From the NCBI RefSeq assembly GCF_002835665.1, contig NZ_PIZV01000004.1:55234-119233 (forward strand): 64,000 nucleotides of DNA. The letters run 5' to 3'. Of the stretch, positions 6,400-15,534 are shown one piece after another; position 1 is the first letter of the stretch, and each line of letters opens with the position of its first letter. The translations under genes and the position numbers were made by a program. The notes below the pieces were generated by a model. The model did no database searches, had not been told where the DNA came from, and was given only the letters and a program-made list of their open reading frames with translations. Origin of the DNA: Chryseobacterium sp. PMSZPI. GTDB taxonomy: Bacteria; Bacteroidota; Bacteroidia; Flavobacteriales; Weeksellaceae.

Positions 6400-9009
6400 T
6401 TAGAATTTAAAGGTAGCCGCAATAGACCACGTTCTTCCAAACCCAAGGAATCCGGTATTACCATCTGCAATTCCCTGATAAACTCTACCAGCTTCCTGAT
6501 ATGTTTTTCCTGCATCGGGACCATTGGCAATCTTGTCACCGGCAAAAATGTTAGAACTCAATTCAGAAATATAATATTTGTTGAATAAGTTATATACGTT
6601 CGCTCTTAAGGTTAGAGATTTTTTCTGATCAAATGTAAATTTATAAGAAGCACCTACATCAAATAAATGATAACTTGGCAGCTTTACAATTCCTTTTTCT
6701 CTTGCTGCTTCAGTAAGGAAATTGATCGGGTTAAACTGAGCATATAATTTGTCATAATATTCCCAGTTGGCATCAATACTGAAAGCTTTGGTAATGTTAT
6801 AATCTGCACCGATGCTTGCCGTTGTTTGTGCAGCGTCTCCAACTTTCAGATCTTTAATGTTGATCGTTCCCGTAGCTCCGGAAACCTCCTGATTGCTCTG
6901 AACATCAACAATATTGAAATTGGCATTTCCTTTATACTTCCAGTTACCCAGTGATAACATCCCTCTCAGTCTAAGGTTCGTAAAAGGTCTTGCTTTTGTT
7001 TCCAACTCAATTCCCTGGTGTACTTGTCCAACATTCAAAGCATTATAATAGTATGCGTTTCCAAGTTTTAATTGAGGGAAGTTAGCAACATCTGCAGCTC
7101 CGGCATTGAATGTTCTTGTAATAAATCTATCGTCCCATTGCGTTCTATAGGCATTAATATTAATATCTATATAACGGGATTTGAAGCCATATCCCAATTC
7201 CATTGAGAAAATTCTTTCATTCTTCGCGTCATTGTAAATATTTTGATTGGAAGGGAATAAAGCATTGAATAATGGCTGTCTGGAAATTACTCCTGTATTG
7301 AAAAATACATTATGATGCTCATCTATATTGTAATTGGCTCCTCCTTTTACGATATAACCGGTTTTGTGATACCATTTGGTTTCCTGATTTCCGGGAGTAT
7401 ACAACATATAGTCTCTTCTCTTATAATATTGTTCGGAAACCGATCCCTGAACGGATGCGCTTAACTTTTCAGAACTATATTCAACCATTCCATAAATACC
7501 AGCCCATTTTACCAAGCCTTCGTTGTATATAGATACTTTCTGAGCATTATTAAGTTTTGTAAGAGGTTCAGGTTTTACGGTACGATCAATATAATATCCT
7601 TTTGGTGCGTTTGCTGTACTAGGAACAAATAATGCATCAGATCCCAACATATCGGTAACAATATCATATAATGCACCTTTGTAAGTCTTAAGATCAATCC
7701 CTCCGTTGAAAGTCCAGTTATTTTTTTGATAATTAAGGTCAGCAATTACGCCATACCAGTCGTGAGCATTGATGCTCTGTTTTCTTACGATACCACTTGT
7801 TCCGTTTAAAGTACTTACATACTGTCCATTATAATCAGTAGGGGAACCTGCAGGAGCATTGAAAGTTGATTTTTGGAAAGTGTTTCCATTGTAATCAGTT
7901 ACCATGCCACCTTTGTTATAACGGTATATCATATCCCAGTTGATCGTACCATCTCCGCCCGGACCATAGTTCATGAAATTCATGGTTTGTCCGCCTGCAT
8001 TTTTGATAGAACCGTTAAGTCCGGTACCACCGCCACCACGACCCCAAGAACCATAAAGAACTGTGGATAATTTCAGGTTATCATTAATTGTCCAGTCCCA
8101 GTTCAATGAAGCAATAGGCTTATGATAGAAGTTAGGAGCTAAATTGAATTGAGAACCATTAAGCATTCCTGTTTGCGGGTTATATCTCCTTCCATAGGTT
8201 TCAAACTGTTGTAGTGTTGCTACATTGGCACCTGTTGCAGAAGATCTTCTTGTATCATGTACTTGTGGTGCTCCCGTTGCAATTAAATTGAATGCATGCT
8301 TTTCATTAGGCTTAAATCCTGTAGAGAAAAACCAAGAATACCCTTCTCCCTTGGTTCCGTTGATATACCCGTCACCTTGCCAACGAGAAAGCAAAACTGT
8401 TGTTGCCCACTTGTTTTTTAATCCGGAAGAATACAGCGCAGATAATCTGGAATAGTTGTTATTACCAACTTCTCCTTTTACCATTGCTTTTTGTTCAGAA
8501 TCAGTGGCTTTTGTTGTGATGTTTATGGTTCCACCAACAGATGGCACTACAAATTTAGAAGCTCCTAAACCTCTCTGAATCTGAATAGAACTTGCAATGT
8601 CTGCCAGACCTGTCCAGTTGGACCAGTAAACAGTACCTCCTTGCATATCATTAACGGGTTGTCCGTTGATAATCACTGCAATGTTGGCTCCGTCAAAACC
8701 TCTCATGTTAATTCTGCTGTCTCCAAATCCACCACCTACTTTAGTGACATACACGGATGGAGTAGACTTCATAATTTCAGGAAACTCTCTATTTCCTAAT
8801 TTTTCCTGAATTTCAGCTGCCTTAATCGTAGAAACTGCAACAGGGGTTTTTCTTTCTTTGGCTGTCTGGGAAAGGTTTCGTCCCACTAACATCACCTCAT
8901 CAATAGATTTAGATTTTTCTAAAGAATCCTTCGTACTCTGCCCATAATATAAGGCGGCCGTTGGTAATACAAGCGCTATAAGAAGTCGCTTTTTCAAAAT
9001 AATGCTCAT
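6400..9009 (-). CDS. TonB-dependent outer-membrane receptor
   Basis: 869 residues. Signal peptide MSIILKKRLLIALVLPTAAL ending near YYGQ, a short region with SIDEVMLVGR (TonB-box-like position), plug domain at about residues 50-170 (KSTPSVYV, DSRINMRGFDGANIAVIING, QIQRGLGASKFVVPSVGGTINITTK pattern) and a long 22-strand barrel ending in the aromatic AATFKF. It imports a siderophore, metal complex or other ligand with energy from TonB. It lacks the N-terminal carboxypeptidase-regulatory-like domain of SusC-type receptors. No transporter partner adjoins it, so the ligand is open. Confidence 0.92.
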   Translation of the reverse strand: MSIILKKRLLIALVLPTAALYYGQSTKDSLEKSKSIDEVMLVGRNLSQTAKERKTPVAVSTIKAAEIQEKLGNREFPEIMKSTPSVYVTKVGGGFGDSRINMRGFDGANIAVIINGQPVNDMQGGTVYWSNWTGLADIASSIQIQRGLGASKFVVPSVGGTINITTKATDSEQKAMVKGEVGNNNYSRLSALYSSGLKNKWATTVLLSRWQGDGYINGTKGEGYSWFFSTGFKPNEKHAFNLIATGAPQVHDTRRSSATGANVATLQQFETYGRRYNPQTGMLNGSQFNLAPNFYHKPIASLNWDWTINDNLKLSTVLYGSWGRGGGGTGLNGSIKNAGGQTMNFMNYGPGGDGTINWDMIYRYNKGGMVTDYNGNTFQKSTFNAPAGSPTDYNGQYVSTLNGTSGIVRKQSINAHDWYGVIADLNYQKNNWTFNGGIDLKTYKGALYDIVTDMLGSDALFVPSTANAPKGYYIDRTVKPEPLTKLNNAQKVSIYNEGLVKWAGIYGMVEYSSEKLSASVQGSVSEQYYKRRDYMLYTPGNQETKWYHKTGYIVKGGANYNIDEHHNVFFNTGVISRQPLFNALFPSNQNIYNDAKNERIFSMELGYGFKSRYIDININAYRTQWDDRFITRTFNAGAADVANFPQLKLGNAYYYNALNVGQVHQGIELETKARPFTNLRLRGMLSLGNWKYKGNANFNIVDVQSNQEVSGATGTINIKDLKVGDAAQTTASIGADYNITKAFSIDANWEYYDKLYAQFNPINFLTEAAREKGIVKLPSYHLFDVGASYKFTFDQKKSLTLRANVYNLFNKYYISELSSNIFAGDKIANGPDAGKTYQEAGRVYQGIADGNTGFLGFGRTWSIAATFKF

Positions 9010-9363
9010 GTAATAAACTAGCGTGTTTAAGTTTTTAAGGCTGCAAAGATCAAAATTTATTTTTGAATTGAGTATTAAATCTTTTTTACGTGATTTTGTA
9101 AACCATTAATAGAGCGTATGATTGCGAATTATTTTCATCATATTAACTTTATTTAACAGTTTAATTTGCAGTTAATTGCATGAATAAATTAAAGTAAACT
9201 GAGTTTGTTTTAAGAATAATACAAGCTTTTGTTTATTTTAAATTATTGAGAAATATCAGTTATTTTCTTAAGAAATACATCATCTTAAGATTTGAATACA
9301 AGATATAAAAAACTTTTGCATTTAAATATTTAATCGTAATATTGCGATATAATTATCAAAGCT
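9010..9363. other. Divergent intergenic region, TonB receptor and arsR promoters
   Basis: 354 AT-rich bases between divergent genes. On the plus side the arsR promoter and operator are visible (9315-9348). On the minus side a GATCTTTGC stretch near 9047 is a poor match to the TAnnTTTG box for the receptor. Nothing else was recognised. Confidence 0.5.
9315..9348 (+). promoter_or_regulatory. arsR promoter with overlapping ArsR-type operator
   Basis: TTTG at 9315-9318 and TAATATTG at 9337-9344 (seven of eight bases of TAnnTTTG) are 18 bases apart, a Bacteroidota promoter arrangement. The -7 element lies inside the imperfect palindrome ATCGTAATATTGCGAT (9333-9348), so a bound ArsR dimer would block it. 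A partial copy occurs at 9711-9724. Confidence 0.65.
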
Positions 9364-9690
9364 ATGGGAGCAACGAAAACGGATCATTTCACAGACCAAC
9401 AAAATAAGATTGCTACAATTGCAAAAGCATTAGGGCATCCTGCCAGAGTAGCCATTATTGAATATCTGCTAAGAGTGGATACTTGTATATGTGGAGATAT
9501 TGTTAATGAACTTCCATTGGCTCAGGCAACAGTTTCTCAACATTTAAAAGAATTAAAAAATGCAGGTTTGATAAAAGGAAATATCGAAGGGACTGCTATC
9601 TGCTATTGTATTGACGAAAATACTTTCGGAATACTAAAAGACTATTTTTCAAAAATAATACTGACTGTTTCTAATCAGAAGTGCTGTTAA
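9364..9690 (+). CDS. arsR: ArsR-family metalloregulator
   Basis: 108 residues with the ArsR winged helix: AKALGHPARVAIIEYLL, then CICGDIVNELPLAQATVSQHLKEL as helix-turn-helix, and the wing around GNIEGTAICYCIDE. Cys41 and Cys43 on the recognition-helix side resemble the CxC arsenite site of ArsR; Cys80/Cys82 and a terminal CysCys pair (107-108) add further thiols. It would repress the following genes and release DNA on binding As(III) or Sb(III). Operator copies lie at 9333-9348 and 9711-9724. Confidence 0.88.
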   Translation: MGATKTDHFTDQQNKIATIAKALGHPARVAIIEYLLRVDTCICGDIVNELPLAQATVSQHLKELKNAGLIKGNIEGTAICYCIDENTFGILKDYFSKIILTVSNQKCC

Positions 9691-9710
9691 GCATTTTTTT
9701 ATTCATATTT

Positions 9711-9724
9711 ATCGTAATATAGCG
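9711..9724 (+). promoter_or_regulatory. Second partial ArsR-type operator
   Basis: ATCGTAATATAGCG repeats the first half and centre of the palindrome at 9333-9348. It lies between the arsR stop and the next start codon, where it could give the regulator a second grip on expression of the two downstream genes. Confidence 0.5.
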
Positions 9725-9747
9725 TTTAACCAATAAATGAAAAAACA

Positions 9748-10221
9748 ATGAAATTATCTGAAATCAAAGAAATTTTACCAACATTAGAGAATGTAGAATT
9801 CCAATTAGAAAACGGGGTTTTTGTTCCCGAACATTTTCATGTTACGGAAGTAGGGACTGTAACAAAACATTTTATTGATTGTGGCGGGGTAGTCCGTAAT
9901 GAAAAGGTGGTTAATTTTCAATTATGGAATGCCAATGATTTTGAACATAGATTAAAACCCGGAAAGCTTTTAAATATTATTAAACTTTCAGAAGAAAAAC
10001 TAGGGATTGAAGACGGTGAAATTGAAGTCGAATATCAAAATACAACGATTGGAAAATATGATTTAGAGTTTAACGGAAAAACTTTTGTTCTTAAAAATAA
10101 AACAACCGCTTGTTTAGCTCAGGATGCTTGCGGTATTCCTACAGAAAAACAGAAAATAAACCTGGCTGAACGATCTTCTAAAGAAACTTCTTGCTGTTCA
10201 CCAAATTCCGGGTGCTGTTAA
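9748..10221 (+). CDS. DUF6428-like protein of the arsenic cluster
   Basis: 157 residues. The N-terminal two thirds form an alpha/beta domain beginning MKLSEIKEILPTLENVEF and containing VPEHFHVTEVG and GGVVRNEKVVNFQLW, with paired His residues that could bind metal. The C-terminus is a separate cysteine-rich tail (ACLAQDACG, SCCSPNSGCC). The sequence pattern and place between arsR and a phosphatase/reductase fit the DUF6428 family, which I recall from arsenic operons. The tail suggests arsenite or metal binding, by inference. No signal peptide. Confidence 0.72.
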   Translation: MKLSEIKEILPTLENVEFQLENGVFVPEHFHVTEVGTVTKHFIDCGGVVRNEKVVNFQLWNANDFEHRLKPGKLLNIIKLSEEKLGIEDGEIEVEYQNTTIGKYDLEFNGKTFVLKNKTTACLAQDACGIPTEKQKINLAERSSKETSCCSPNSGCC

Positions 10222-10249
10222 AATTCCCACAATTAAAATTAAGTAGATC

Positions 10250-10873
10250 ATGTATCCGAAATTATTAGAAACAATTGGTTTATTAAAAAAACAAGAAATT
10301 AGTGATGATAGAAAAGCAGTATTAAAACCATTAATCGACTTTATTCAGAAAAATCTGAAAGACAAGAAAACCATTAATATTAACTTCATCTGCACTCACA
10401 ATTCAAGAAGAAGCCATTTATCACAAGTTTGGGCTCAGACAGCGAGCGTATATTTTGATATTCCTGACGTGGTTTGTTATTCGGGAGGAACAGAAGAAAC
10501 CGCAGTGTTTTCTAAAGTTGTCGAAACTTTAATGGAGCAAGGTTTTTTTATCCTAAAAATTTCGGATACTGAAAATCCTGTATATGCTATTAAGTATGAT
10601 GAAGACTTACATCCAATGATAGGTTTTTCTAAAAAATATGATAGCCCATTTAATCCTGCACATAGTTTTGCTGCAGTAATGACCTGTTCAAAGGCAGATG
10701 GAGAATGCCTTTTTATTGCAGGAGCTGATCAACGAATCCCTATTACTTTTGATGATCCTAAAATTTCAGATGGTACTCCTGAACAAGCAAAAATTTATAA
10801 TGAAAGAAGTTTACAGATAGGAGCAGAAATGTTTTATGTTTTTTCACAGGTAAGTAATTTAAAAAAAGAATAG
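10250..10873 (+). CDS. Protein-tyrosine-phosphatase-like arsenate reductase
   Basis: 207 residues. INFICTHNSRRSHLSQVWA carries the phosphate-binding loop C-x5-R with Cys48 and Arg54 plus Ser55, as in low-molecular-weight phosphatases and thioredoxin-coupled arsenate reductases. Beyond the core lie GGTEETAVFSKVVETLM and a C-terminal AGADQRIPITFDDPK region; it is longer than a minimal ArsC (about 130 residues). Clustering with arsR and an ACR3 remnant favours arsenate reduction, but signalling phosphatase activity cannot be excluded. It follows the previous gene by 28 bases in one operon. Confidence 0.82.
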   Translation: MYPKLLETIGLLKKQEISDDRKAVLKPLIDFIQKNLKDKKTININFICTHNSRRSHLSQVWAQTASVYFDIPDVVCYSGGTEETAVFSKVVETLMEQGFFILKISDTENPVYAIKYDEDLHPMIGFSKKYDSPFNPAHSFAAVMTCSKADGECLFIAGADQRIPITFDDPKISDGTPEQAKIYNERSLQIGAEMFYVFSQVSNLKKE

Positions 10874-10879
10874 AAATTA

Positions 10880-10939
10880 ATGCAGCCCAAATTAAAACTT
10901 CCGGATAGATACCTTACTCTTTGGATATTTTTGAGATAG
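10880..10939 (+). pseudogene. Truncated N-terminus of an ACR3-type arsenite permease
   Basis: Seven bases after the reductase stop an ATG opens a 19-codon frame MQPKLKLPDRYLTLWIFLR, then TAG. KLKxxDRYLTLWIFL is the characteristic start of ACR3 arsenite exporters (about 340-400 residues). Homology stops at about base 10934, and the next 130 bases are unrelated AT-rich DNA up to the tRNA-Ala promoter. The exporter has therefore been deleted from this operon, leaving only its start. Confidence 0.75.
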
Positions 10940-11029
10940 GATTATTAAATGAAAGTTCAATAATTAATATGTTTATATGACATCAATTATTCGAAGAATG
11001 GAAATTTCAACATAAAACTCAAGAAAAAA

Positions 11030-11060
11030 TTTGCATATATCATTTAAATACTTACTTTTG
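11030..11060 (+). promoter_or_regulatory. Promoter of tRNA-Ala
   Basis: TTTG at 11030-11033 and TACTTTTG at 11053-11060, separated by 19 bases, match the Bacteroidota -33/-7 pattern. The tRNA begins 13 bases downstream. Confidence 0.8.
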
Positions 11061-11073
11061 TACCTCTTCAAAT

Positions 11074-11147
11074 GGGGGATTGGCGCAGTTGGCTAGCGCG
11101 TTTGACTGGCAGTCAAAAGGTCACGGGTTCGAATCCCGTATTCTCCA
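11074..11147 (+). tRNA. tRNA-Ala (anticodon GGC)
   Basis: A full cloverleaf can be written: acceptor GGGGGAT/ATTCTCC, D stem GCGC/GCGC, anticodon stem TTTGA/TCAAA around CTGGCAG (anticodon GGC at 11108-11110), T stem ACGGG/CCCGT with loop TTCGAAT, discriminator A at 11147. G3-U70, the identity element of alanine tRNAs, is present. The 3' CCA is not encoded. It stands alone between the broken arsenic operon and the type VI island; no repeated 3' end that would mark an integrase site was seen. Confidence 0.95.
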
Positions 11148-11181
11148 CGAAAAAACCTATCAATTAATGGTTTACAAACAT

Positions 11182-11221
11182 AAAGGACTAAATTAGATAC
11201 TATCCAATTTAGTCCTTTTTT
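11182..11221 (+). terminator. Terminator of tRNA-Ala
   Basis: AAAGGACTAAATT (11182-11194) pairs perfectly with AATTTAGTCCTTT (11206-11218), followed by more T residues. Strong 13-bp stem 34 bases after the tRNA. Confidence 0.88.
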
Positions 11222-11400
11222 CTTAAACAGAAAATGTTTTATTTAAGTGTAAAGACATTTATCTTTACTTCATTCCTTCTTAAATTATTCCATAATAAAT
11301 AATGGGTAAATTTCGGTAAATCGTAGTTTTACTACAATTTCTAAAATTTTATCCAAAATTCTACCTTTGGCATTGTTTTTTATCTAACTTTAGTGATTTA

Positions 11401-14400
11401 ATGTCAGAAAACACAAAAATTATCATGAAAAAAAACACATCCAATGCAGAGAAAATATCAGAGAATCATATATCGGGCATTAACCGTGTGGTAAAGCTTG
11501 ATATTGTGATTGATGGAAAACCTATCAGCCATTTTAAGCACTTCCATCTACAACAAAGTGCCAAAACCCATCATTATTTTGAGCTTACTCTAGCGCATGA
11601 TTCTTTAGGTGAAGCGCAAAACCATAATTTAGAGCAGGCAAAACAGTTTTTCGGAAAAAGATTAACCGTTACTTTCAAGTATAAAGATCCTGAAAACGAA
11701 AGTCCAGAACGGACATTTGTAGGAGTTATTATGAAGGTCGCATTCAGTCAGGAAAAGATGAGTCTGGGAAACATTGTCCTGAAAGGAAGCAGCCCAACAA
11801 TACTCATGGATTCTGCCCCACATACTCAAAGTTTTGGAGGGAGTCAGCCAGTCAATACTTCAATTATTGCTGATAGGATAATTAAAGAATCTTTGGGTAC
11901 TAATAACTTTGATTTTAGAATAGATACACAAAATAAAGGATATATTAATTATAGCTCGCAGTATTGTGAAACTCATTATAATTATCTAACCAGAATTGCA
12001 GAGGCTTATGGAGAACAATTCTATTACGATGGAGAAGTGCTTCACTTTGGAAAGTTACCACCTCATGAAAAATCCATTAAGCTTATTGAAGGCAGTAATG
12101 CCAGTGATGTGCAGATAGAGTTAAATGCGATACATATCAAGCCTGAATATTTTGGCTATAATAGCAGTAACCATGTAAAGATGATCGGAGTTGATAATAA
12201 GATCAAACATCTTGGTCAACTATCATCGGAAACTTACGAGCTTAACAACAATATATTTAAAACCCGCTCACTGACTCCTGCTCCTGTAAATCCTAATATG
12301 TTTCTTGATATAGATGATTCACAGAAAAGTGTGAGAGGGAGTAAAGCTGTAGATGTTTTTTCCGTTTCAGGAAAAACGACAGTACCATTTCTGTTTACAG
12401 GTTGTGTTGCAGATCTAGCTATGAGAAAACCAGATAGTAACCAAACCTCACACTTCACTACATTGATGATGACAGAAGTAAATCATGAGGTTGATGCAAG
12501 GGGATACTACACAGGAAGCTTTGAAGCTATAGCCGAAGGAACTGGTTTTATGCCTAAACCTTTTTTTGTTGTGCCAAAAGCTGAGCCACAAGTAGCAACT
12601 GTAATCTCCAACGTTGATCCTTTAAACCAAGGAAGAATACAGGTAAGATTTGACTGGCAGTTGAATGATACCACCCATTTTATCCGAATGATGAGTCCTG
12701 ATGCAGGCGGAACAGACGCTATAAGTCAAAACAGAGGATTTGTTGCAGTTCCTGAAATCGGAGATCAGGTAATGGTAGGCTTTGAGTATCACAATCCAGA
12801 TTTTCCTTTTGCAATGGGAGGAATGTTTCATGGAAAAGTCGGACTGGGTGGAGGTATGGATAATCATTTAAAATCAATACAAACACGAAGTGGCATCAAG
12901 GTTTTAATGAATGATACAGAAAGAAGTGTAACGATTGAAGACCCGAGCGGAAACGTTTATTTTATGGACGGACAGGGAAATATTAATGTTACTGCTCCAA
13001 ATAAAATAATCATGAATGCTACTGATATCCAAATGAATGCTTACAATAATTTGGAAATGAATGTTTCTAATAATGTAATCATTAATGCAATGTCTAAATT
13101 TTTTGTATTTACACCATTTATGAAACAAGTTGTAAGTGGATTTATGAGCTTTTTTAGTGGCAAAGCGTTGTTCAGTAGTAGTAATACATTAGATATTGAG
13201 GCGAAAGAAACAAAACTTCATGGTACTGATAAAACAATTATACATTCAGATAAACAAGCTATTGTTAATAGCAAGGGGACAGCGGAAATGTACGGGGAAA
13301 GCGGTAATCAGCTAGGTAATCAAGCAAAAAAAATTGGCACAACTCCTACTGCTACTTTAATTAATACTATTGTTGAGTTTAGAACAAAACAAGATGGAAC
13401 TTATACAGGGCAGTTTGGTTTTGATTGGTTAAGAATTGATGATAACGGAGTAACTACAGACACTCCATATTATGATTGCTTGGTAAATGGTTATGAAGCT
13501 CCAAATGGGAAACCACCTCGTAGAGATAGTAACACAGAATATGAATCAAAAGATGAGGCGTTCAAAGCGTTAGAAAAAGAATATTTACATCTTCCAATAA
13601 AAAGAATAAGCAATCCAAATCTCAAAAAATATTACATTCCTTGGCTAAATTTGTATCCTGAAGCTGTTAGTAATGCTTCAACTTCAGCAATCAAGCCACC
13701 ATGTGAAGCTGAATTGAGAGTGCTTGTTGATGTGGAAACTGAAGAACCAGATCAAATAAGAATGATTTTTGATAAAAAGTATTTTGTAATTGATGGGAAG
13801 GATGGAACAGATGCTAATCCGGTACTAATAACAGACAAAGTTATTGGAGCTAAAAGAGATACTGGGCAAACAGTAAAAATAAGATGTATTGAAGAATTTT
13901 CAACAAGACAAGAAATCCTTGTTTATGCTTATCCTAAAGGTTCACTTGCTAAAACTCAGGCAGAACAACTTGTTCTTCGTAAAGTGGCAGGAAAAATAGT
14001 ACTGGAACCAAATGAAAATATGCCAGCTTCTAAAGGGAAATCTGGAATAAAAAATCGAAAGACTCAAAAAGTTGTTTTGGTTCAGGTTAAAACAAATATT
14101 AATGGTTCAAGCCCATTAACAGGTACATTCACTAATGCTGAAAAAGAAAATTTGCAAAATGCTCTTCATCAAGCTTTAATACATGGGGAATTCGAGGATT
14201 ATGTAGCAAGAGACGTAAAAGGACAGCCATTACTAGATGTTGTTAGTGGTACCGCTATTGACTACTTTGACTTAAGCAATATTGATGAATTTAAGATAAA
14301 AACGGTAGGAACAACGCAAGTGTACGGTAAGTTCATTTATGAAAAAGCAAAACATGATATTTTATTTGCTAGTACAGTAAATCCTACTGATACTTCTGAT

Positions 14401-14844
14401 GGTGGACTCTTTGAAGATTATCCAGATCCAGCAAGTCCAAATCAGGAATTTTTTACTTTTCTTAAGGCTAAATTTTTAGCACAAACGGGAAATGCAAAAT
14501 ATTCTGATTATTTCATTGCTTTTTGTTTTGGAGCGATTCCTTATGATATGGTAATTTACCCATCAGGTGGATATTCGGGAACTTTAGGACAGGTTCAAAA
14601 AATAGGCGCTAAAAATGTAGTATTGTTTGATCCTAGAAATGATACTACTTTAAACCATGAAGTATTGCATGGATTAGGTTTATACCATACACATGAAACT
14701 TATTTTAATAAAGATGTTAAATTTACTTTCCAGAAATATGAGACAACAAATATTATGTCTTATGCAGACTCTTCACATCCATCGGATGAAAAAATAACTT
14801 CTTGGCATTGGCAATGGAAAATAATTAAAAGAAATGTAAAATGA
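11401..14844 (+). CDS. vgrG: Evolved VgrG spike of a type VI secretion system with C-terminal metzincin domain
   Basis: 1147 residues. The N-terminal 640 residues are a VgrG: baseplate-hub part from VVKLDIVIDGKPIS, an OB-fold segment near residues 400-480 (SNVDPLNQGRIQVRFDW, VAVPEIGDQVMVGFE, GGMFHG), then a beta-helix rich in NxxxMNA repeats. From about 650 a 500-residue extension follows, ending with HEVLHGLGLYHTH (His1086, Glu1087, His1090, Gly1093, His1096) and NIMSY with Met1119, 23 residues later. HExxHxxGxxH plus a Met-turn defines metzincin zinc proteases. It would be delivered into a neighbouring cell, where the protease acts. The overlapping next gene is a lipoprotein, the probable immunity factor. 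No structural T6SS genes lie in the window. Confidence 0.9.
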   Translation: MSENTKIIMKKNTSNAEKISENHISGINRVVKLDIVIDGKPISHFKHFHLQQSAKTHHYFELTLAHDSLGEAQNHNLEQAKQFFGKRLTVTFKYKDPENESPERTFVGVIMKVAFSQEKMSLGNIVLKGSSPTILMDSAPHTQSFGGSQPVNTSIIADRIIKESLGTNNFDFRIDTQNKGYINYSSQYCETHYNYLTRIAEAYGEQFYYDGEVLHFGKLPPHEKSIKLIEGSNASDVQIELNAIHIKPEYFGYNSSNHVKMIGVDNKIKHLGQLSSETYELNNNIFKTRSLTPAPVNPNMFLDIDDSQKSVRGSKAVDVFSVSGKTTVPFLFTGCVADLAMRKPDSNQTSHFTTLMMTEVNHEVDARGYYTGSFEAIAEGTGFMPKPFFVVPKAEPQVATVISNVDPLNQGRIQVRFDWQLNDTTHFIRMMSPDAGGTDAISQNRGFVAVPEIGDQVMVGFEYHNPDFPFAMGGMFHGKVGLGGGMDNHLKSIQTRSGIKVLMNDTERSVTIEDPSGNVYFMDGQGNINVTAPNKIIMNATDIQMNAYNNLEMNVSNNVIINAMSKFFVFTPFMKQVVSGFMSFFSGKALFSSSNTLDIEAKETKLHGTDKTIIHSDKQAIVNSKGTAEMYGESGNQLGNQAKKIGTTPTATLINTIVEFRTKQDGTYTGQFGFDWLRIDDNGVTTDTPYYDCLVNGYEAPNGKPPRRDSNTEYESKDEAFKALEKEYLHLPIKRISNPNLKKYYIPWLNLYPEAVSNASTSAIKPPCEAELRVLVDVETEEPDQIRMIFDKKYFVIDGKDGTDANPVLITDKVIGAKRDTGQTVKIRCIEEFSTRQEILVYAYPKGSLAKTQAEQLVLRKVAGKIVLEPNENMPASKGKSGIKNRKTQKVVLVQVKTNINGSSPLTGTFTNAEKENLQNALHQALIHGEFEDYVARDVKGQPLLDVVSGTAIDYFDLSNIDEFKIKTVGTTQVYGKFIYEKAKHDILFASTVNPTDTSDGGLFEDYPDPASPNQEFFTFLKAKFLAQTGNAKYSDYFIAFCFGAIPYDMVIYPSGGYSGTLGQVQKIGAKNVVLFDPRNDTTLNHEVLHGLGLYHTHETYFNKDVKFTFQKYETTNIMSYADSSHPSDEKITSWHWQWKIIKRNVK

Positions 14845-15521
14845 AGCAATTAATAATCAGTGCTCTTTTTTCACTGTTAGTGAACGGTTGCAAAGGGCAA
14901 ACACGCAGAACAATTTTTAACAACGTAAAAAAAGATACTATGGAATATTTTAATATAAATAGATATAAAGATTTAAAACCAAATCCAAAATATTCAGGAC
15001 AAGGATTTTATATAGATAATAATGGAGATGAAATTAGAATCATGGGAAATCTCACAGGCGGACCAGATGTAGAAATAAGAAAGCCAAATTCACCATACAA
15101 AACAATAAAAACATATCATAAGAATAGCAGCCCAAAATCAATAAGTAAAATTTTCTATTCTTTCCCTGTTGGAATTTTCAAAGAATATGACGAATCTGGC
15201 AAATTGATTCGAGAGGTGAATAATGATACTCCTTATAAATTTTCAATTGATGATTTGATAAATAAAATAAAGAAAGAATATGATGTAGATATTGTTGGGG
15301 ATTATAAGGATTCTGATAAAACCCAAATAATGGTTAACAGATGGTTAGGATATAAAGAAGATTGGAGTATTTACAAAAAAAATGTTCCTATGTATCAGGT
15401 TTCAATTCGTGATAAAGGGACTCCTATTGTTTTGGAGATAAATGCACTAACTGGAGATACTATATCAAAGAAGCTAAATAAAGTTGGAGGTGTTAAAAAT
15501 GGAAATGCTGGAAATAAATAA
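14841..15521 (+). CDS. Lipoprotein, candidate immunity protein to the VgrG metzincin
   Basis: 226 residues, start codon overlapping the vgrG stop by four bases (ATGA). Signal peptide with lipobox LLVNGC (Cys17) directs it to the envelope. The body contains NPKYSGQGFYIDNNGDEIRI and KSISKIFYSFPVGIFKEYDESGKLI, resembling toxin-antitoxin-type MORN-like strand patterns, but I recognise no family. Translational coupling to a polymorphic effector and periplasmic placement make it the likely immunity factor that shields the producer from the protease. This role is inferred from position. Confidence 0.72.
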   Translation: MKQLIISALFSLLVNGCKGQTRRTIFNNVKKDTMEYFNINRYKDLKPNPKYSGQGFYIDNNGDEIRIMGNLTGGPDVEIRKPNSPYKTIKTYHKNSSPKSISKIFYSFPVGIFKEYDESGKLIREVNNDTPYKFSIDDLINKIKKEYDVDIVGDYKDSDKTQIMVNRWLGYKEDWSIYKKNVPMYQVSIRDKGTPIVLEINALTGDTISKKLNKVGGVKNGNAGNK

Positions 15522-15534
15522 ATTTTTCTGAATC

